NCBI RefSeq assembly: GCF_964212655.1
Contig: NZ_OZ156465.1
Location: 4,030,001 to 4,094,000, forward strand
Origin: Candidatus Thiodiazotropha sp. LNASS1
GTDB taxonomy: Bacteria > Pseudomonadota > Gammaproteobacteria > Chromatiales > Chromatiaceae
Length of the DNA: 64,000 nucleotides
Direction of reading: 5' to 3'
The notes beneath the pieces were generated by a model. The model was not told where the DNA came from. It made no database searches and worked only from the letters and a program-made list of their open reading frames with translations. The position numbers and the translations under genes are program-made. The first letter of the stretch is position 1; every line of letters starts with the position of its first letter. This document shows, piece after piece, positions 10,689-20,970 of this stretch.

Positions 10689-10698
10689 TCATTTTTCA

Positions 10699-12063
10699 AT
10701 GGACTCACTACTCTTCACCCTCGTTTCATTTATCGTTGCCCTGGCAATCCTGATTGCAGTGCACGAGTTTGGTCACTTCTGGGTTGCGCGAAAATTGGGT
10801 GTCAAGGTGTTACGATTCTCGATCGGTTTCGGCCGAGCCCTGTGGCGACGCACCAGCGGGGCTGATGGTACCGAATATGTGATTGCCGCCATTCCCCTGG
10901 GCGGTTATGTGAAGATGCTGGATGAACGCGAGGCGCCGGTGGAGGCAGAGGAGCAGCATCGTGCGTTTAATCGCCAGTCATTGGGTGTGCGCAGCGCCAT
11001 TGTTGTGGCGGGCCCGCTGTTCAATTTCCTCTTTGCCATCCTGGCGTTCTGGCTCATTTTCGTTACCGGCGATACGGGACTCAAACCCATAGTGGGTGAG
11101 GTTGAGGGCGGCTCGATCGCGGAACAGGTAGGATTTACCCAAGGTGACGAGATACTGGCGGTGGCGGATCAGCCTACACCGACCTGGGAGAGTGTCGTCT
11201 ATGTGATGTTGTCAGAAGCGCTCGACACTACCAACCTTGCTGTCAGAGTGCGTAGTCAGACGGGTGTGGAGCACATCTATCGAGTGGCAAGTGATGGTCT
11301 CTCCGGGCTGGCAGAGGATGGTTTGCTGTTGCAGAATCTCGGACTCACTCCCGATCGACCCACCCTGCCACCTGTCATCGGTGAGGTGTTGGATGGAGAA
11401 CCGGCTGCATTGGCCGGCCTGAAACCCGGAGATCGTATTGTCACTGTCGACGGTGTCGATGTGGTGGATTGGAGTGATTGGGTCAATTATGTACGCAAGC
11501 GACCGGGCCAGAACCTCGATCTGGAGGTCGACCGCAATGGGGATTATATTGTATTGAGCGTCACCCCTTTGATGATTGAGGGGGATGGGGAGAGCTATGG
11601 TCGTATTGGCGCAAGTGTGGATGTGCCCGATGATCTGATGGATGACTATCGGGCTGTTGTCAGATATGGACCGATCGACGCAATAGGCCAATCTCTCTAT
11701 AAGACCTGGGACCTGTCCCTGTTGATGTTACGGATGCTGGGCAAGATGATCATCGGCGAGGTTTCTGTAAAGAATCTCAGCGGCCCGATATCAATTGCGG
11801 ATTATGCTGGTAAATCAGCAAGTTATGGCATCAGTTATTTTCTTAAATTCCTTGCGGTGGTGAGTGTCAGCCTGGGCGTGTTGAACCTGTTGCCGATTCC
11901 TGTTCTGGATGGCGGACATCTGTTTTTCTTCCTGATAGAAGGGATTAAAGGCCGGCCATTATCGGATCGATTTATGGAACAAGGCCAAAAAATCGGATTA
12001 TTGATCCTATTGGCGATTATGAGTCTCGCCTTCTATGTCGACATAAACAGGTTTCTTGGGTAG
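10699..12063 (+). CDS. rseP: site-2 intramembrane protease RseP
   Basis: Zinc metalloprotease of the inner membrane that cleaves RseA after DegS, releasing sigma-E. 454 aa (E. coli 450). HEFGH with zinc-binding H22, E23 and H26 lies in the first membrane helix. Two tandem PDZ domains follow (around GEVEGGSIAEQVGFTQGDE and GEVLDGEPAALAGLKPGD). The second metal-binding motif is NLLPIPVLDGGH near the C-terminus. It lies 10 bp after dxr and upstream of bamA, as in other gammaproteobacteria. Confidence 0.97.
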   Translation: MDSLLFTLVSFIVALAILIAVHEFGHFWVARKLGVKVLRFSIGFGRALWRRTSGADGTEYVIAAIPLGGYVKMLDEREAPVEAEEQHRAFNRQSLGVRSAIVVAGPLFNFLFAILAFWLIFVTGDTGLKPIVGEVEGGSIAEQVGFTQGDEILAVADQPTPTWESVVYVMLSEALDTTNLAVRVRSQTGVEHIYRVASDGLSGLAEDGLLLQNLGLTPDRPTLPPVIGEVLDGEPAALAGLKPGDRIVTVDGVDVVDWSDWVNYVRKRPGQNLDLEVDRNGDYIVLSVTPLMIEGDGESYGRIGASVDVPDDLMDDYRAVVRYGPIDAIGQSLYKTWDLSLLMLRMLGKMIIGEVSVKNLSGPISIADYAGKSASYGISYFLKFLAVVSVSLGVLNLLPIPVLDGGHLFFFLIEGIKGRPLSDRFMEQGQKIGLLILLAIMSLAFYVDINRFLG

Positions 12064-12230
12064 ATGTCGGCAATTATCGAAGAGTTTGGGTTGTACTGCC
12101 GCATAAAGGCTTTCAGTATCCTGATCAATTAAGATCACTTATACTAACGCGCTGTTTCGTCGCCGTAGTCGTTCTGAGCATGAATCAGCAGAACGGATAA
12201 TATGAAAAAACACTGTTGTAATTATAGATA

Positions 12231-14522
12231 ATGTCTCTATTTTCCCGGACTTTGATCCTCATGGCTCTGATGGGTGGACTGCTATTCTCCCAGCAGGCCA
12301 CCGCCTTCGTGGTCGAGGACATACGGGTAGAGGGTCTGCAACGGATCTCGGCCGGCACGGTATTCAATTACCTGCCGATAAAGACTGGGGATGAGGTCGA
12401 TGCAGGCAATTCTTCCCATATTATCCGCACACTCTACAAAACGGGTTTTTTCAAGGATATAAGGCTCGAACAGGATGGGAATGTCCTGATTGTGTTCGTC
12501 CGTGAAAGACCTGCTATCGCAGAGATAAATATCACTGGAAACAAGGAGTTGGATACAGAACCATTGATGGCTGGATTAAAGGATATCGGTCTTGCCGAGG
12601 GCCGGGTCTTTAAGCGGGCATTACTGGAAAAGGTCGAGCAGGAGCTCAACCGCCAATATTTCGCGCGGGGTAAATATGGGATCAAGATCCAATCAAAAGT
12701 GACTCCATTGGAGAGAAACCGTGTGGGTCTGGATATCGAGATATCAGAGGGCCTGACCGCCAGGATCAAGCACATAAACATTATCGGCAATCGGGCCTAT
12801 GAAGATGACGAGTTGTTGGATAAGTTCGAATTGGGTGTGCCGTCCTGGTACGCCGTCTTCTCCAGCCGCGACAAATATTCCAAGCAAGCGCTCTCAGGCG
12901 ACCTGGAGACACTGCGCTCATTCTATCTTGATCGGGGTTATATCGATTTCAAGATCGAGTCCACCCAGGTATCCATAACACCGGACAAGAAGGATATCTA
13001 CATTACCGTGGTGATCGACGAGGGTGATGTTTTCACCCTCAGCGATATCAAGTTGGCCGGAGACCTGGAACTCAATCCGGAGGAGCTGTTTCCTCTAATC
13101 CACCTCAAACGGGGGGCGGTCTTCTCCCGTAAAAAACTGACAGCCAGCGCAGACAGGCTGAACCGGCACTATTCCGATGTGGGATACGCCTTTGCCAACG
13201 TCAACACCATTCCCGATATTGATCGTGAAAAGATGCAGGTGGCCATCACATTCTTCGTCGATCCGGGAAAAAGGGTCTATGTCCGCTATATCAATGTATC
13301 GGGTAATACCAACACCCGTGATGAGGTGTTGCGTCGGGAGTTGAGACAGATGGAATCAGCCTGGTTTTCCGGTGAGAAGACCCGGCTCTCAAGGGAACGC
13401 CTGCAGCGTTTGGGCTTTTTCAGTGAAGTGAATATGGAGACCCCAGCAGTACCGGGCTCCACGGATCAACTAGATGTGAACCTTGCTGTGACCGAGGCTG
13501 CATCCGGGCAGTTCAGTGCCGGTGTCGGGTTTACCCAGACCCAGGGAGTGATCTTCAATGCCAGCATCAGTGAAAACAATTTTCTCGGTACGGGGAACCG
13601 CTTCAGCGCTGGCTTCGATACCAGTGATGCAACCAAAAAGCTCTCCTTGTCCTACACCAATCCCTACTACACCATTGACGGCGTAAGTCAGGGTTATGAG
13701 CTGAGCTACCGGGAGACCGATTTCTCAGAATTGAATATCTCCAGCTATTCCACCGACGTGGGGCGTCTCGGGGTCCATTTCGGCATACCCCTGACGGAAT
13801 ACGACCGCTTTAGATTCAGTCTGGCCTACGAGCATACGACCTTTTTTCTTGGCTCATCCCCTTCCGATGAGATCGAGGAATTCATAGAAACCAACGGAGA
13901 TAAGTTCAGCGATTTCGAATTGGTGGGCAGCTGGATTCACGACACCAGGGATCGCGCCATATTTCCCAATCGAGGTAACCGGCAGGTCTTCACCATCGAG
14001 ACCAACACCCCCGGCAGTGATCTGCAGTACTACCGCGTTAGATACTCAAATGCCCACTATTTCCAGCTCACCAACTCTCTGACCTTGAAGCTGAACGGGG
14101 AGCTGGGATATGGCGATGGTTACGGGGAAGATGATGAGCTGCCGTTTTTCCGTAATTTCTATGCCGGCGGTATCGGTTCGGTCAGGGGATTCGAGGAGAA
14201 TACCCTGGGACCGCAGGACTCCCAGGATGATGCTTTGGGAGCAAATGCTAGAATCGTGGGTCAGATGGAGTTACTCTTTCCCGCCTTTGGCGATGACTTT
14301 AAGGACACGGTGCGTGCCGGTTTGTTTGTCGATGTCGGCAACGTATTCGATCTGGCTGGAGATGAGAAGGTCGAGTGGGACCTGTTTAGGGCTTCCACCG
14401 GTCTGATGTTATCCTGGTTCTCGCCAGTAGGAGCCCTCTCTTTCAGCTGGGGGTATCCGATCAAAGAGGAAGAGGGTGATGATATCAAGAACCTTCAATT
14501 CAGGATTGGTAGTGGTTTCTAA
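12231..14522 (+). CDS. bamA: outer-membrane assembly factor BamA
   Basis: Core of the BAM complex that inserts beta-barrel proteins. 763 aa, somewhat shorter than the E. coli protein (810). The signal peptide ends around AQQATA / [10 protein letters not shown]. Five POTRA domains fill about residues 24-420, and the rest is a 16-strand barrel with the conserved [12 protein letters not shown] loop motif. The chain ends in phenylalanine (RIGSGF), the usual barrel-recognition signal. A 167-bp gap after rseP probably carries its own promoter; I saw no sigma-E consensus there. Confidence 0.97.
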   Translation: MSLFSRTLILMALMGGLLFSQQATAFVVEDIRVEGLQRISAGTVFNYLPIKTGDEVDAGNSSHIIRTLYKTGFFKDIRLEQDGNVLIVFVRERPAIAEINITGNKELDTEPLMAGLKDIGLAEGRVFKRALLEKVEQELNRQYFARGKYGIKIQSKVTPLERNRVGLDIEISEGLTARIKHINIIGNRAYEDDELLDKFELGVPSWYAVFSSRDKYSKQALSGDLETLRSFYLDRGYIDFKIESTQVSITPDKKDIYITVVIDEGDVFTLSDIKLAGDLELNPEELFPLIHLKRGAVFSRKKLTASADRLNRHYSDVGYAFANVNTIPDIDREKMQVAITFFVDPGKRVYVRYINVSGNTNTRDEVLRRELRQMESAWFSGEKTRLSRERLQRLGFFSEVNMETPAVPGSTDQLDVNLAVTEAASGQFSAGVGFTQTQGVIFNASISENNFLGTGNRFSAGFDTSDATKKLSLSYTNPYYTIDGVSQGYELSYRETDFSELNISSYSTDVGRLGVHFGIPLTEYDRFRFSLAYEHTTFFLGSSPSDEIEEFIETNGDKFSDFELVGSWIHDTRDRAIFPNRGNRQVFTIETNTPGSDLQYYRVRYSNAHYFQLTNSLTLKLNGELGYGDGYGEDDELPFFRNFYAGGIGSVRGFEENTLGPQDSQDDALGANARIVGQMELLFPAFGDDFKDTVRAGLFVDVGNVFDLAGDEKVEWDLFRASTGLMLSWFSPVGALSFSWGYPIKEEEGDDIKNLQFRIGSGF

Positions 14523-14541
14523 ACAGTTAGGGAGTGAATGG

Positions 14542-15057
14542 GTGAATTCGCTAAGACATATATTACTTGCTTTGACCCTTGGGTTTTTCGTGACCGGCAG
14601 TGCTGTAGCCGAGGAGTATCGTATCGGCTTCGTGAACGCCACAAAAGTCTTCGAGGAGTCGCCGCAATACAAATCAGCCAGGGAGCGGTTGCAGACCGAG
14701 TTTTCCCGACGGGAGAAAGACCTGCTCGCCTCCCAGAAGCAGCTGAAACAGCTCGAAGAGAAGCTGCAGCGGGACGGATCGGTGATGAGCGAGTCCGAGG
14801 TCAAACGGCTGGAGCGGGATATTCTCAGTCGCAGCCGCAAGTTGAAAAACGCCCAGACCGAGTTTCGTGAGGACCTCAACCTGCGCCAGAACGAGGAGTT
14901 CAAGAAACTCCGCCAGCAGGTGCGTGAAGTGATCCGGGAAGTGGGTAAGAGTGAAAAGATAGACCTTATCGTTTCAGATGGTGTCGTCTATTTCAGTAAA
15001 AAGATCGACATCTCAGATAAGGTGTTGGAAAAACTGCGTCAGTTAAAAGCTGAATAA
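14542..15057 (+). CDS. skp: periplasmic chaperone Skp (OmpH)
   Basis: Holds unfolded outer-membrane proteins on their way to BamA. I place the start at GTG 14542 (171 aa): AGGGAG at 14529-14534 gives a 7-nt spacing, and the signal peptide MNSLRHILLALTLGFFVTGSAVA / EEYRIGF then begins cleanly. The longer open frame from 14476 overlaps bamA and is not needed. The mature part has the IGFVNATKVFEESPQYK N-terminal strand, then a long charged coiled coil (the tentacles). Directly after bamA, as usual. Confidence 0.94.
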   Translation: MNSLRHILLALTLGFFVTGSAVAEEYRIGFVNATKVFEESPQYKSARERLQTEFSRREKDLLASQKQLKQLEEKLQRDGSVMSESEVKRLERDILSRSRKLKNAQTEFREDLNLRQNEEFKKLRQQVREVIREVGKSEKIDLIVSDGVVYFSKKIDISDKVLEKLRQLKAE

Positions 15058-15058
15058 G

Positions 15059-16093
15059 GTGGTATCAAGATCATCTGGATCCAGTCTCGGGGACCTGGCG
15101 GATACCGTTGGGGCGAAGCTGCTGGGTGATCCGGAAACGATGATCAGAGGGGTTGGGACGCTGCAGAGCGCACAACCCGGAGAGATCAGTTTTCTCAGTA
15201 ATCCCTCCTATCGTAGATACCTTTCAGCAACACAGGCCTCGGCGGTGATCCTATATGAAAAGGATGCCGCCGATTGCCCGACTTCAGCGTTGATCTCCGA
15301 TAACCCCTATCTTGCCTATGCCAGGGTGGCAACAAAGCTGTTTCCCCACAAAGCCGTTACGCCCGGTATCGATGCCACTGCGGTTGTGGGTCGGTCATCG
15401 TCGATCGACAGCAGTGCCTGGATCGGGCCCTGCGTTGTGATTGGGGAAGGTGTGACTGTTGAATCCGGTGTCTGTATAGGTCCGGGTTGTGTGGTCGAGG
15501 ACAATTGCCGGATCGGTGCCGATAGCCGGTTGGTGGCGAATGTGACCCTGTGTCACGACACCCGCCTGGGTCAGCGTTGCCTGGTTCATCCAGGGGCGGT
15601 ACTGGGTGCGGACGGCTTCGGCCTGGCAAATGACGAAGGGCATTGGGTCAAAGTGCCGCAACTCGGTCGGGTACGGGTTGGGGACGATGTGGAAATCGGC
15701 GCCAACACCACCATCGACCGCGGTGCGCTGGAAGATACGATCCTGCATGACGGGGTTAAGCTGGATAATCTCATTCAGATTGCGCACAACGTGGAAATAG
15801 GCCGGAATACGGCAATGGCCGGTTGCTCGGCGGTTGCCGGATCAACAAAGATTGGAGGCCATTGCACCATCGGTGGACAAACAGGTCTGGTGGGACATTT
15901 GACGATAGGTGATAATGTGCACTTTTCGGCGGCCACCCTGGTTACCCGCTCATTCACCGAGGCGGGGTACTACAGCGGTAACCTGCCCGCCATGGAAAAT
16001 GGCGCCTGGAAACGCGTGATTGCCCGGCTGCGAAATCTGGAGTCGATGGCAAAAGAGATGAAATTTCTGAAAAAAAACCTGAACAACCAATAA
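15059..16093 (+). CDS. lpxD: UDP-3-O-(3-hydroxyacyl)glucosamine N-acyltransferase
   Basis: Third enzyme of lipid A synthesis; adds the N-linked hydroxyacyl chain. 344 aa (E. coli 341). The N-terminal uridine-binding domain (VGTLQSAQPGEISFLSNPSYRRYL) is followed by a left-handed beta-helix of hexapeptide repeats, including the VLGADGFGLAND and LIQIAHNVEIG blocks with the catalytic His, and a C-terminal helix. It starts with GTG one base after the skp stop, without a strong ribosome-binding site, so coupling to skp translation is likely. Confidence 0.96.
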   Translation: MVSRSSGSSLGDLADTVGAKLLGDPETMIRGVGTLQSAQPGEISFLSNPSYRRYLSATQASAVILYEKDAADCPTSALISDNPYLAYARVATKLFPHKAVTPGIDATAVVGRSSSIDSSAWIGPCVVIGEGVTVESGVCIGPGCVVEDNCRIGADSRLVANVTLCHDTRLGQRCLVHPGAVLGADGFGLANDEGHWVKVPQLGRVRVGDDVEIGANTTIDRGALEDTILHDGVKLDNLIQIAHNVEIGRNTAMAGCSAVAGSTKIGGHCTIGGQTGLVGHLTIGDNVHFSAATLVTRSFTEAGYYSGNLPAMENGAWKRVIARLRNLESMAKEMKFLKKNLNNQ

Positions 16094-16134
16094 AAAGCCG
16101 TTGAAATGAATGGCATGAGTAACTGGAGGACAGT

Positions 16135-16584
16135 TTGATCGCAATGGATATCAACAAGGTGCTGAGCCTGCTGCCGCACCGCTATCCTTTCCTGCTAATC
16201 GATCGGGTTCTTGAATACGAAAAGGATGCACGCCTCCTGGCGTTGAAAAATGTCACTTACAATGAACCCTTTTTCAACGGTCACTTTCCCATTCAACCGG
16301 TGATGCCGGGTGTCCTGATTGTCGAAGCGATGGCGCAGGCGACCGGACTGTTGGCGATGGAGTCCAATCCGGAAACAGTCAATGAGACGACCATCTATCT
16401 TTTCGTCGGCATCGATAAGGCTCGCTTCAAGCATCAGGTGGAGCCTGGTGATCAGCTGATCATCGAAGTCGTTCAGACCAAAATGAAGCGAGGCATCGGC
16501 TTTTTCACCTGCTCCGCGAAAGTCGAGGATAAAACCGTAGCGACGGCGGATATCATGTGTACGGCACGGGAGATAGGCAGCTGA
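16135..16584 (+). CDS. fabZ: 3-hydroxyacyl-[ACP] dehydratase FabZ
   Basis: Dehydrates hydroxyacyl-ACP in fatty acid elongation and competes with LpxA for its substrate. 149 aa. The hotdog-fold core has [13 protein letters not shown], the catalytic His in [13 protein letters not shown] and Glu in [11 protein letters not shown]. Start choice: GGAGG at 16125-16129 stands 5 bp before TTG 16135 but 14 bp before ATG 16144, so the TTG start is favoured. Between lpxD and lpxA in the standard lipid A cluster. Confidence 0.96.
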   Translation: MIAMDINKVLSLLPHRYPFLLIDRVLEYEKDARLLALKNVTYNEPFFNGHFPIQPVMPGVLIVEAMAQATGLLAMESNPETVNETTIYLFVGIDKARFKHQVEPGDQLIIEVVQTKMKRGIGFFTCSAKVEDKTVATADIMCTAREIGS

Positions 16585-17351
16585 TCGACCCACGCGCAGT
16601 TATCGATCCGGATGCCGAGCTCGATGAAGGGGTCAGTATTGGTCCCTTCTCCATCATTGGTGCCGGGGTCAAGATTGCAGCAGGTACCGAAGTCGGCCCC
16701 CATGTGGTGATCAAAGGGCCGACCCAAATTGGCCGGGACAACCGGATCTACCAGTTCGCCTCGGTTGGGGAGAATCCCCAGGACATGAAATATGCCGGCG
16801 AGCCGACCATCCTGGAGATCGGCGACCGCAACGTTATCCGTGAATTTGCCACCCTGCATCGCGGCACCGTGCAGGACCAGGGTGTGACACGGATCGGCAA
16901 TGACAATCTGCTGATGGCCTATATCCATGTCGCCCACGATTGTCTGCTGGAGGACCATATCATCATGGCCAATGCCGCATCCCTGGGCGGCCATGTGAAG
17001 ATCGGAAGGCACGCCATTCTGGGTGGATTCACGAAAGTGCACCAATTCTGCCGGGTGGGCGCACACAGCTTCTGCGGGATGGGGTCGGCTATCAGCATGG
17101 ATCTGCCACCCTATGTGATGGCATCGGGGCATCCGGCGAAACCACATGGTATCAACCGGGAGGGGTTGAGCCGCCGTGGATTCAGTGATGAAACTATTCA
17201 GCAGATCAAGCGTGCCTACAAACTGCTCTACCTTTCCAAAAAGCGTTTGGAAGAGGCACGGGAGGGAATCGACGGGATGTTGAATGAAACCCCGGAGCTT
17301 GAAATTCTTTCCGATTTTCTCAAACATAAGGGCCGGGGTATTTTACGTTAG
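16557..17351 (+). CDS. lpxA: UDP-N-acetylglucosamine acyltransferase
   Basis: First enzyme of lipid A synthesis; trimeric left-handed beta-helix acyltransferase in the cytosol. The frame from GTG 16557 encodes 264 aa. The catalytic His is H127 in IHVAHDC, and the C-terminal helical domain ([26 protein letters not shown]) is present. The start is uncertain: E. coli LpxA begins at the residue aligned with CTG 16581 (LIDPRAV). That CTG overlaps the fabZ stop by four bases and has GGGAG 8 bp upstream. The GTG would overlap fabZ by 28 bp. Confidence 0.95.
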   Translation: MYGTGDRQLIDPRAVIDPDAELDEGVSIGPFSIIGAGVKIAAGTEVGPHVVIKGPTQIGRDNRIYQFASVGENPQDMKYAGEPTILEIGDRNVIREFATLHRGTVQDQGVTRIGNDNLLMAYIHVAHDCLLEDHIIMANAASLGGHVKIGRHAILGGFTKVHQFCRVGAHSFCGMGSAISMDLPPYVMASGHPAKPHGINREGLSRRGFSDETIQQIKRAYKLLYLSKKRLEEAREGIDGMLNETPELEILSDFLKHKGRGILR

Positions 17352-17393
17352 GCCCTCCTACCCTGGCACAGGGGATACACCAGTAGAACGCGA

Positions 17394-18578
17394 ATGTCTC
17401 TATCCCCGTCTATGCAGAACACGCAACAACAACGCCCGCCGAGGATTGGTATCCTGGCCAATGAGGTGTCAGGCGATCAGCTGGCAGCGGCATTGATCGA
17501 TGCCCTGCATGCCCAACGGGCAGATATCGAGTTTGAGGGCATGACAGGACCGTTGATGGAGGCTGCGGGATGCCGCTCCCTTGCCAAGATGGATCCGGTA
17601 ATGGGGTTTGCCGAGGTGATCGCTCATCTGCCGGGATTGCTGCGCAGCCGTAGAAAACTGGTGGCCCATTTTCTTGACGATCCACCCGATCTGGTATTGG
17701 GTGTCGATGCCCCCGATTTCAACCTGGCACTGGAGGCGCAACTCAAAGCGGCCGGCATCCCGACAGCGCATTTTGTCAGCCCAACGGTTTGGGCGTGGCG
17801 GCAGGGAAGAGTGAAGAAGCTGCAAAAGGCGGTTGACCTGATGCTCTGCATCTTTGATTTCGAGGTCGATTTCCTGTTGCGACACAATGTGCCGGCGGTC
17901 TATGTGGGACACCCCCTGGCGGACCAGATCCCGCTGCAACCCGCCGACCCCGGAGTGATTCGGGATGGATTGGGCCTTGATAGGGAAAAGTCTGTCGTAG
18001 CGCTACTACCCGGCAGCCGCATGAGCGAGGTAAGCAGGCTGGCTCCGTTATTTCTGCAGACAGCGTTGTGGCTGCAACAACAAAAGCCGGATCTGCAGTT
18101 TATCGCTCCCATGGTGGATCAGAAGGTCAAACAGCTTTTTCAGGAACAGATAGAATCGATCGCACCGGAACTGCCGATTATGTTGTTGAACGGCAGGCCC
18201 AGAGAGGCGATCCGTTCTGCGGATGCAGTGTTGACCGCATCGGGTACGGCTACCCTCGAGACCATGTTGTTGAAGCGTCCCATGGTGGTGGCCTACCGGC
18301 TTTCTCCACTCTCGGTCTGGTTGATTCGTCGCTTTAATCTATTAAAAACGCCTCACGTGGCGTTGGCAAATCTGCTTGCGGATAAACCCTACGCGCCTGA
18401 ATTTATCCAGGAGGCGTGTAAACCTGATTCCATGGGCAGGGCCTTGCTGGATTTTCTCGATAACCCGAAAAAGTGTGGGCAGATAGCAAAGGCCTATATC
18501 AAAGTCCACGAGAAATTACGCCAAAACGCCGCCCATGCAGCCGCCCATGCAGTTCTGGAGATGCTGGCAGATAGTTAG
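17394..18578 (+). CDS. lpxB: lipid-A-disaccharide synthase
   Basis: Glycosyltransferase (GT19) that joins UDP-2,3-diacylglucosamine and lipid X; peripheral to the inner membrane. 394 aa (E. coli 382); the extra length is an N-terminal tail before RIGILANEVSGD, so a start at the second ATG (17412) is possible. HFVSPTVWAWRQGRVKKL, the VGHPLAD loop, LLPGSRMSEV and the LTASGTATLE nucleotide-sugar site are present. It closes the lpxD-fabZ-lpxA-lpxB run. Confidence 0.96.
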   Translation: MSLSPSMQNTQQQRPPRIGILANEVSGDQLAAALIDALHAQRADIEFEGMTGPLMEAAGCRSLAKMDPVMGFAEVIAHLPGLLRSRRKLVAHFLDDPPDLVLGVDAPDFNLALEAQLKAAGIPTAHFVSPTVWAWRQGRVKKLQKAVDLMLCIFDFEVDFLLRHNVPAVYVGHPLADQIPLQPADPGVIRDGLGLDREKSVVALLPGSRMSEVSRLAPLFLQTALWLQQQKPDLQFIAPMVDQKVKQLFQEQIESIAPELPIMLLNGRPREAIRSADAVLTASGTATLETMLLKRPMVVAYRLSPLSVWLIRRFNLLKTPHVALANLLADKPYAPEFIQEACKPDSMGRALLDFLDNPKKCGQIAKAYIKVHEKLRQNAAHAAAHAVLEMLADS

Positions 18579-18705
18579 GATCTGTCAATGCGGGCATCAC
18601 TCATCAATTGATTAGACAGAGAGAGGTTTTTTTGCTCTTATTGTCACATCCGGAAAATCATATAGAACGCATCAATTTTCAGCGCAGGGATACCGATAGT
18701 TAGCG

Positions 18706-20289
18706 ATGGCTGTACTACTCCATGATCTGATCTTCGAATCGGCCACCCGCACTCCGTCAAAGACGGCCTTAAAGTACAAATCGACCTCGCTGACCTATGC
18801 CGAACTGGCGCAACAGGTCGGCCGCTTATCACGGGCATTAGTCGACATCGGTATCGAGAAACAGGATCGCATTGCGATCTATCTGCCGAAGTGTCTGGAG
18901 AATGTCATCGCTATCTTCGCGGCAGCCGCAGCCGGTGCTGTGTTCGTACCGATCAATCCAGCCCTTAAGTCCCACCAGGTGTCGCATATTCTGTTGGATT
19001 GCGATGCCAAGGTTCTGATTACTGTACAGGGCAAGTGCAGGGCCTTGAATACGGCTCTCGGTTATTGCGTCGATCTGCAGACCGTGGTTCTGATCGATGG
19101 TGTGGACAGCGAAGAAGAAGGATTGCACGCCCAGCGTTTGCTTGCCTGGGATGAGCTGATCGCCAATCCTGTCGCTCCTCACGGCCATCGCGTGATCGAT
19201 TCGGATATGGTTTCACTCATCTATACGTCAGGCAGCACCGGTGATCCGAAGGGCGTGATCCTCTCCCATCGCAATATGGTGACCGGTGCAAAAAGTGTCG
19301 CCCAATACCTGAAAAATACCTCATCAGACAGGATCCTGGCCGTACTACCTCTCAGCTTCGACTATGGTATGAGCCAGTTGACAACCGCATTTCTGGTCGG
19401 TGCCACTGCCATATTGATCAACTACCTGTTGCCTATGGAGGTACTCAACACCCTTGCCCAGGAAAAGATTACCGGGTTGGCGGCAGTACCCCCGTTATGG
19501 AATCTGTTGGTCGAGCTGCCCTGGCCGACTGAGGCCGCATCGAGCCTGCGTTATATCACCAGCTCCGGTGGTGTGGTGCCGGTTGAGACCACAGAGCTGT
19601 TACGTCAGGTACTGCCCAATACTGAGATCTTTCTCATGTATGGCCTCACAGAAGCGTTTCGATCGACCTACCTGGCACCGGATCAAATAGATAAAAGGCC
19701 CACCTCCATCGGCAAAGCCATTCCGAATGCCGAAGTGCTGGTGTTGAGAAGTGACGGTACCCCTTGTGCCGTGGATGAACCCGGCGAACTGGTGCATCGG
19801 GGATCGTTGGTGGCAATGGGCTACTGGAATGATGTCGAGGCTACCCGGCAGCGTTTTCGGCCTATCCCCAATCGGTTTGATGGCTTACCCGGCGATGAGC
19901 TGGCCGTCTGGTCGGGGGACATCGTCAAAATGGACGGCGAAGGCTATCTCTATTTCTTACGAAGAGATGATGAATTGATCAAAACGATGGGCTATCGGGT
20001 AAGTCCGAATGAGATCGAAGAGGTATTCTACCGCACCGGTCTGGTATCTGAAGTGGTTGCATTGGGTATTCCCCACACCACAATGGGTCAATCGATCGTT
20101 CTGGTAGCAATCCTCAAAAACGGTTCGGAAGTGACGGAAAAACAACTACTCGATAACTGTAAGCAGCGATTGGCGAACTACATGATGCCGGCCGAAGTTA
20201 TATTACGTACCATGCTGCCGACGAATCCCAATGGCAAGGTCGATAGAAAACAACTTAGATTGGAGATAATGACGTCAATATCCGAATGA
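18706..20289 (+). CDS. AMP-forming acyl-CoA/ACP ligase, exosortase-A-associated type
   Basis: ANL-superfamily adenylating enzyme, 527 aa, full length. Motifs in order: phosphate loop YTSGSTGDPKG at 174-184, MYGLTE, a W-S-GD hinge region, GYRVSPNEIEEV, and the C-terminal NPNGKVDRK carrying the catalytic lysine. The sequence most resembles ligases I know from exosortase A (PEP-CTERM) polysaccharide clusters. That match is from memory of the family, and no exosortase or partner decarboxylase is in the window. It lies between lpxB and rnhB with gaps of 127 bp and 78 bp, an unusual insertion into a conserved neighbourhood. The substrate is unknown; an acyl or amino-acyl group for cell-surface sugars is one possibility. 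Confidence 0.75.
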   Translation: MAVLLHDLIFESATRTPSKTALKYKSTSLTYAELAQQVGRLSRALVDIGIEKQDRIAIYLPKCLENVIAIFAAAAAGAVFVPINPALKSHQVSHILLDCDAKVLITVQGKCRALNTALGYCVDLQTVVLIDGVDSEEEGLHAQRLLAWDELIANPVAPHGHRVIDSDMVSLIYTSGSTGDPKGVILSHRNMVTGAKSVAQYLKNTSSDRILAVLPLSFDYGMSQLTTAFLVGATAILINYLLPMEVLNTLAQEKITGLAAVPPLWNLLVELPWPTEAASSLRYITSSGGVVPVETTELLRQVLPNTEIFLMYGLTEAFRSTYLAPDQIDKRPTSIGKAIPNAEVLVLRSDGTPCAVDEPGELVHRGSLVAMGYWNDVEATRQRFRPIPNRFDGLPGDELAVWSGDIVKMDGEGYLYFLRRDDELIKTMGYRVSPNEIEEVFYRTGLVSEVVALGIPHTTMGQSIVLVAILKNGSEVTEKQLLDNCKQRLANYMMPAEVILRTMLPTNPNGKVDRKQLRLEIMTSISE

Positions 20290-20367
20290 AGTAAACGTCC
20301 AATCGATTCCTGTCTACACAATGAAATTGGGCCTTAGTTTGTAACTCTATATTCAGTGAGTTGGAGC

Positions 20368-20943
20368 ATGTCAAAAGCGTTTGCCCTGGTCGCAGGTGTT
20401 GATGAGGTAGGGAGAGGGCCCCTGGCGGGACCGGTTGTCGCAGCTGCAGTGATCCTTCATCCGGAGCGACCCATCGAGGGACTGGCCGATTCCAAGAAGC
20501 TGAGTGAAAAACGCCGGGAACAACTCTCCCAGTTGATCAAGGAACAGGCCCACAGCTGGTGTTTGGGACGGGCTGAAGTGGAGGAGATCGATCGGATAAA
20601 TATCCTGCAGGCAAGCCTGTTGGCCATGAAACGGGCTGTCGAGGGGCTTCCAAGAATGCCCGGTCTGGCTATGGTGGATGGCAAGCATGCTCCGCGACTG
20701 GCCTGCAGGGTGGATACGGTGATCGGCGGGGACGCCCTTGTCGAGGCGATCAGCGCGGCATCGATCATTGCCAAGGTGGCGCGGGATCGGGAGATGGTGG
20801 AATTGGACCGCCGCTATCCCGGTTATGGTCTCGCCCGCCACAAAGGCTATCCAACCAAGCAGCACCTGGAAGGCCTGCAAGCCCTGGGCATCACCCCCAT
20901 TCACCGGCGTTCTTTCGGGCCGGTCAAGAGGCTCATGACCTGA
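20368..20943 (+). CDS. rnhB: ribonuclease HII
   Basis: Cleaves the RNA strand of RNA-DNA hybrids and single ribonucleotides in DNA. From ATG 20368 the protein has 191 aa; a GTG at 20356 would add four residues. The DEDD metal site is visible: the Asp-Glu pair in [17 protein letters not shown], then VDGKHAPRL and [17 protein letters not shown]. It lies 27 bp before dnaE, the normal gammaproteobacterial order lpxB-rnhB-dnaE apart from the inserted ligase. Confidence 0.95.
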   Translation: MSKAFALVAGVDEVGRGPLAGPVVAAAVILHPERPIEGLADSKKLSEKRREQLSQLIKEQAHSWCLGRAEVEEIDRINILQASLLAMKRAVEGLPRMPGLAMVDGKHAPRLACRVDTVIGGDALVEAISAASIIAKVARDREMVELDRRYPGYGLARHKGYPTKQHLEGLQALGITPIHRRSFGPVKRLMT

Positions 20944-20970
20944 GACCGTTTCGGGGTAGAATAGGCAACT

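Noticed and set aside
12064-12230. Sigma-E promoter in front of bamA
   Set aside because: I looked for a GGAACTT/TCAAA pair because bamA and skp are sigma-E targets in E. coli, but no acceptable match was present.
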